DNA from: an uncultured Eubacteriales bacterium
GTDB lineage: Bacteria; Bacillota; Clostridia; Oscillospirales; Oscillospiraceae
DNA: 6,581 nucleotides
Assembly (NCBI GenBank): GCA_900547405.1
Contig: URGL01000087.1
Location: forward strand, 1-6,581
Direction: 5' to 3'
Below are positions 4,718 through 6,581 of this stretch, in pieces. Below the pieces are notes generated by a model. That model was not told the DNA's origin. It made no database searches and saw only the letters and a list, made by a program, of their open reading frames with translations. The stretch's first letter is position 1. Each line of letters begins with the position of its first letter. Both the position numbers and the translations under genes were made by a program.

Positions 4718-6352
4718 ATGGACAAGCTTCTGAGCCTGCTTCACGCAGGCGCGCACCCCGGGCTGACGGCCTTTTTCTCCGTCCACTACCTGGCCCTGTT
4801 TCTGCCCGCGGCCCTGGTCCTCTTTTCCCTCACCCCGAAAAAATGGAAGCGGTACAGCCTGTTAGGGTTGAGCCTGGTGTTTTACTGGCTCATCAGCGGC
4901 ACCCTGATCGTCTATCTGCTTCTCAGCGCCCTGACCATCTGGGGCCTCGGCCTCTGGATGGACAGCCTCCAGAAGAAGCGGGACATGGAAGCGAAGGCCG
5001 CCGAAAGATCCCAGCGGAAGGCCATTAAGAAGAAATACAACGGCTGCTGCCGCTGGGTCCTGACCCTGGGGGTCTGCCTGCACATCGGCCTCATTCTGGT
5101 CCTCAAATATTCCGGCTTCTTTATGCAGAACGTGAACGCCCTGTTCCATAAGGGCTTCCCCATTCCGGAGTTTCTGAAGCCCTTGGGACTGTCCTTCTTC
5201 ATCCTGTCCAGCGTCTCCTATCTGGCGGACGTGTACCACCAGAAGGTGACGGCGGACCGGAACCTGGGGCGGCTCACCCTGTTTCTCGGCTTCTTCCCCC
5301 AGATCGTGGAGGGCCCCATTGTCCGTTACAGCGACACGGCCCAGGCCCTGTGGGAAGTGGGGCCCATCACCTATGCCAATTTCACCGGCGGCATCCAGCG
5401 CATCGGCTACGGCCTGATGAAGAAGCTGGTCGTTGCCGACCGGCTGGACCCCATCGTGGCGGAGCTCTTCAACGGCGGCGCTTCCTATCCGGGCTTCCTG
5501 TCCCTGCTGGGAGCGGTGCTCTACACCATCCAGCTGTATATGGATTTCTCCGGCTCTATGGACGCGGTCTGCGGCACCGCCCAGATCTTCGGGCTGACCA
5601 TGCCGGAAAACTTCAGGCGGCCCTTCTTCTCCAAGAACATCTCCGAATTCTGGACCCGGTGGCACATCACCCTGGGCACCTGGTTCCGGGACTATATCTT
5701 CTACCCCGTGACCATGTCCGGCCCCCTGAAAAAGCTCACCGGAGCGGCCCGGAAGAAGCTGGGCAACCACTTCGGCCCCCTGGTGGCGGGCTCTATCGCC
5801 CTGCTGTGCGTCTGGTTCTCCAACGGCCTGTGGCACGGGGCGGCCTGGCACTATGTGGCCTTCGGCCTGTATCACTTTGTGCTGATCCTCATGGGCAATA
5901 TCTTTGCCCCCTACCTGAAAAAGGTCAATGACCGGCTGGGCCTCTCCTCCGAGAAGAAGCTCTTCCACCTGTGGCAGATGGTCCGCACCACGGTACTGGT
6001 GATCTTCGGTGAGCTCATTTTCCGGGCGGACTCCATGTCTATGGCCTTTACTCTGCTGAAGAACATCTTCGCCCATTTCGATCTCACCGGCTTTGCCTAC
6101 AACGACCTGAAGGCCGCTCTCTCCGCCGCCGACTGCGACGTGCTGGATCTGCTGATCGTGGGGATCACCACGGGCATTGTTCTGGTCATCAGCATTCTCC
6201 AGGAGAAGGGCATCCGCATCCGGGAAACCCTCAACGAGAAGCCCATTGCGGTCCGCTGGGCCGTCTGGTACGCCCTGATCCTCTTCGTCATCATTTTCGG
6301 CGCCTACGGCGTAGGCTATACCCCCATCGACCCCATGTACGCCAACTTCTGA
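4718..6352 (+). CDS. MBOAT-family membrane O-acyltransferase (AlgI/DltB type)
   Basis: A 544-residue polytopic membrane protein with about ten to twelve hydrophobic segments (roughly 23-39, 48-80, 111-131, 155-171, 183-200, 260-278, 354-368, 376-396, 476-494, 514-532). MBOAT landmarks: LGLSFFILSSVSYLADVY (156-173), FFPQIVEGPIVRY (192-204), YMDFSGSMD (274-282), PENFRRPFFSKNISEFWTRW (296-315) with H316 next, WFRDYIFYP (322-330) and GLWHGAAWH with H373. H316 and H373 match the two active-site histidines of the family. It is longer than DltB (about 400 residues) and nearer AlgI. In this operon it probably takes the group from the carrier protein in the cytoplasm and passes it to an acceptor outside the membrane. 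AGGA (4704-4707) lies 10 nt before the ATG. No DltD- or AlgJ/X-like partner follows, since a terminator comes 8 bp later. The acceptor is unknown. Confidence 0.92.
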   Translation: MDKLLSLLHAGAHPGLTAFFSVHYLALFLPAALVLFSLTPKKWKRYSLLGLSLVFYWLISGTLIVYLLLSALTIWGLGLWMDSLQKKRDMEAKAAERSQRKAIKKKYNGCCRWVLTLGVCLHIGLILVLKYSGFFMQNVNALFHKGFPIPEFLKPLGLSFFILSSVSYLADVYHQKVTADRNLGRLTLFLGFFPQIVEGPIVRYSDTAQALWEVGPITYANFTGGIQRIGYGLMKKLVVADRLDPIVAELFNGGASYPGFLSLLGAVLYTIQLYMDFSGSMDAVCGTAQIFGLTMPENFRRPFFSKNISEFWTRWHITLGTWFRDYIFYPVTMSGPLKKLTGAARKKLGNHFGPLVAGSIALLCVWFSNGLWHGAAWHYVAFGLYHFVLILMGNIFAPYLKKVNDRLGLSSEKKLFHLWQMVRTTVLVIFGELIFRADSMSMAFTLLKNIFAHFDLTGFAYNDLKAALSAADCDVLDLLIVGITTGIVLVISILQEKGIRIRETLNEKPIAVRWAVWYALILFVIIFGAYGVGYTPIDPMYANF

Positions 6353-6359
6353 GTCTTTG

Positions 6360-6386
6360 CCCCCGCCTCGGCGGGGGTGTTCCTTT
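6360..6386 (+). terminator. Terminator of the four-gene operon
   Basis: A GC-only stem, CCCCCGCC (6360-6367) against GGCGGGGG (6370-6377), begins 8 bp after the MBOAT stop. It is followed by the weak T-rich stretch TGTTCCTTT. The stem is strong and the T-tract imperfect, so termination may be partial, but it marks the likely operon end. Confidence 0.72.
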
Positions 6387-6422
6387 ACTCTCCCCCGCCG
6401 GAGGAAGCCTTCCCCTACGCTT

Positions 6423-6458
6423 AAGGTGGACCGGGCGCAGCCCGGGCCGGATGAGGGG
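6423..6458 (+). repeat. Palindromic repeat unit, AAGGTG ... CGGATGAGGGG type, copy 1
   Basis: The unit runs AAGGTG, a hairpin with arms CCGGGC and GCCCGG and a GCA loop (6431-6445), then CGGATGAGGGG. Its last 11 bp (6448-6458) are perfectly inverted at 6538-6548. The stretch before it (6387-6422) shows no gene and may be a decayed arm of the same repeat. Confidence 0.65.
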
Positions 6459-6463
6459 CCAGA

Positions 6464-6514
6464 CCCTCTCCTGGGAGAGGGTGGCAGGGCGAAGCCCTGA
6501 CGGGAGTGGGGCGG
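6464..6514. repeat. Dispersed palindromic repeat, right copy (inverted relative to 1-51)
   Basis: Matches the reverse complement of 1-51 at 49 of 51 positions, differing at 6472 and 6505. It holds the near-palindrome at 6464-6481 and a CAGGGC/GCCCTG stem with a GAA loop (6485-6499). Confidence 0.85.
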
Positions 6515-6541
6515 TAGGCAGAACCGACCTGGTACCGCCCC
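6508..6541. repeat. 9-bp inverted repeat, GGGGCGGTA / TACCGCCCC
   Basis: Arms 6508-6516 and 6533-6541 are perfect reverse complements around a 16-nt loop. It bridges the dispersed repeat copy to the last unit of the window and could form a stable hairpin. Confidence 0.6.
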
Positions 6542-6581
6542 TCATCCGCCGCTGCGGCGGCACCTTCCCCCAAGGGAAGGT
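6538..6581 (-). repeat. Palindromic repeat unit, AAGGTG ... CGGATGAGGGG type, copy 2 (inverted), cut by window end
   Basis: Read on the minus strand, 6566-6538 gives AAGGTG, a hairpin (6546-6560) and CGGATGAGGGG, the same plan as copy 1 with a shorter stem. Beyond it ACCTTCCC (6562-6569) and GGGAAGGT (6574-6581) form another 8-bp stem that reaches the window edge, so the element probably continues. Confidence 0.65.

Noticed and set aside
3150..6076. Long minus-strand open frames opposite the decarboxylase and MBOAT genes
   Set aside because: Their translations are low-complexity and rich in G, Q, H and V, as expected of GC-rich antisense frames. The plus strand carries well-conserved motifs throughout.
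1..6581. CRISPR arrays, tRNA or rRNA genes
   Set aside because: No regularly spaced direct repeats, tRNA cloverleaf or conserved rRNA stretch was seen. The intergenic repeats are palindromic elements.

Overview
The window looks like chromosomal DNA of a GC-rich, Gram-positive gut clostridium, most likely from the Oscillospiraceae (Flavonifractor or Pseudoflavonifractor type). This guess rests on the GC-rich codon use, strong AGGAGG ribosome sites, consensus sigma-A promoters, and intergenic palindromic repeats of a kind I recall from that group. It is an inference, not a database match.

Layout: (1) A repeat at 1-51, then an IclR-family regulator on the minus strand (54-824). Its promoter (880-908) shows that the longest open frame, which starts at 908, is too long at its N-terminus. 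(2) A divergent single gene of the YhcH/YjgK/YiaL family (1100-1546). A perfect 7-bp inverted repeat sits in the spacer of its promoter. (3) A 124-bp palindromic element (1559-1682) wedged between that gene and its terminator (1687-1719). (4) A four-gene operon on the plus strand (1801-6352) with a consensus promoter (1727-1756). It encodes a DltA-like adenylating enzyme, a fold-type III PLP decarboxylase, a 75-residue carrier protein and an AlgI/DltB-type MBOAT membrane acyltransferase. The genes overlap by 1 bp or lie 3-5 bp apart, and the operon closes with a GC-rich hairpin at 6360-6386. (5) A mosaic of inverted repeats (6423-6581), including a near-identical inverted copy of the repeat at 1-51.

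The operon is the point of interest. Adenylation enzyme, carrier protein and MBOAT are the core of the Dlt pathway, which loads D-alanine on a carrier and passes it across the membrane to an envelope polymer. Here a PLP decarboxylase is inserted between the ligase and the carrier. The ligase pocket differs from DltA (Lys204 and Ser272 at positions where I recall Met and Cys). The decarboxylase lacks the residues that bind diaminopimelate or ornithine, and resembles enzymes such as BtrK that act on carrier-bound substrates. My hypothesis is that an amino acid, possibly acidic, is loaded on the carrier, decarboxylated there (for example to a GABA-like or beta-alanine-like group), and then moved by the MBOAT to an extracytoplasmic acceptor. 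No DltD or AlgJ/AlgX-like partner lies in the window. The cassette's chemistry is inferred from sequence only.
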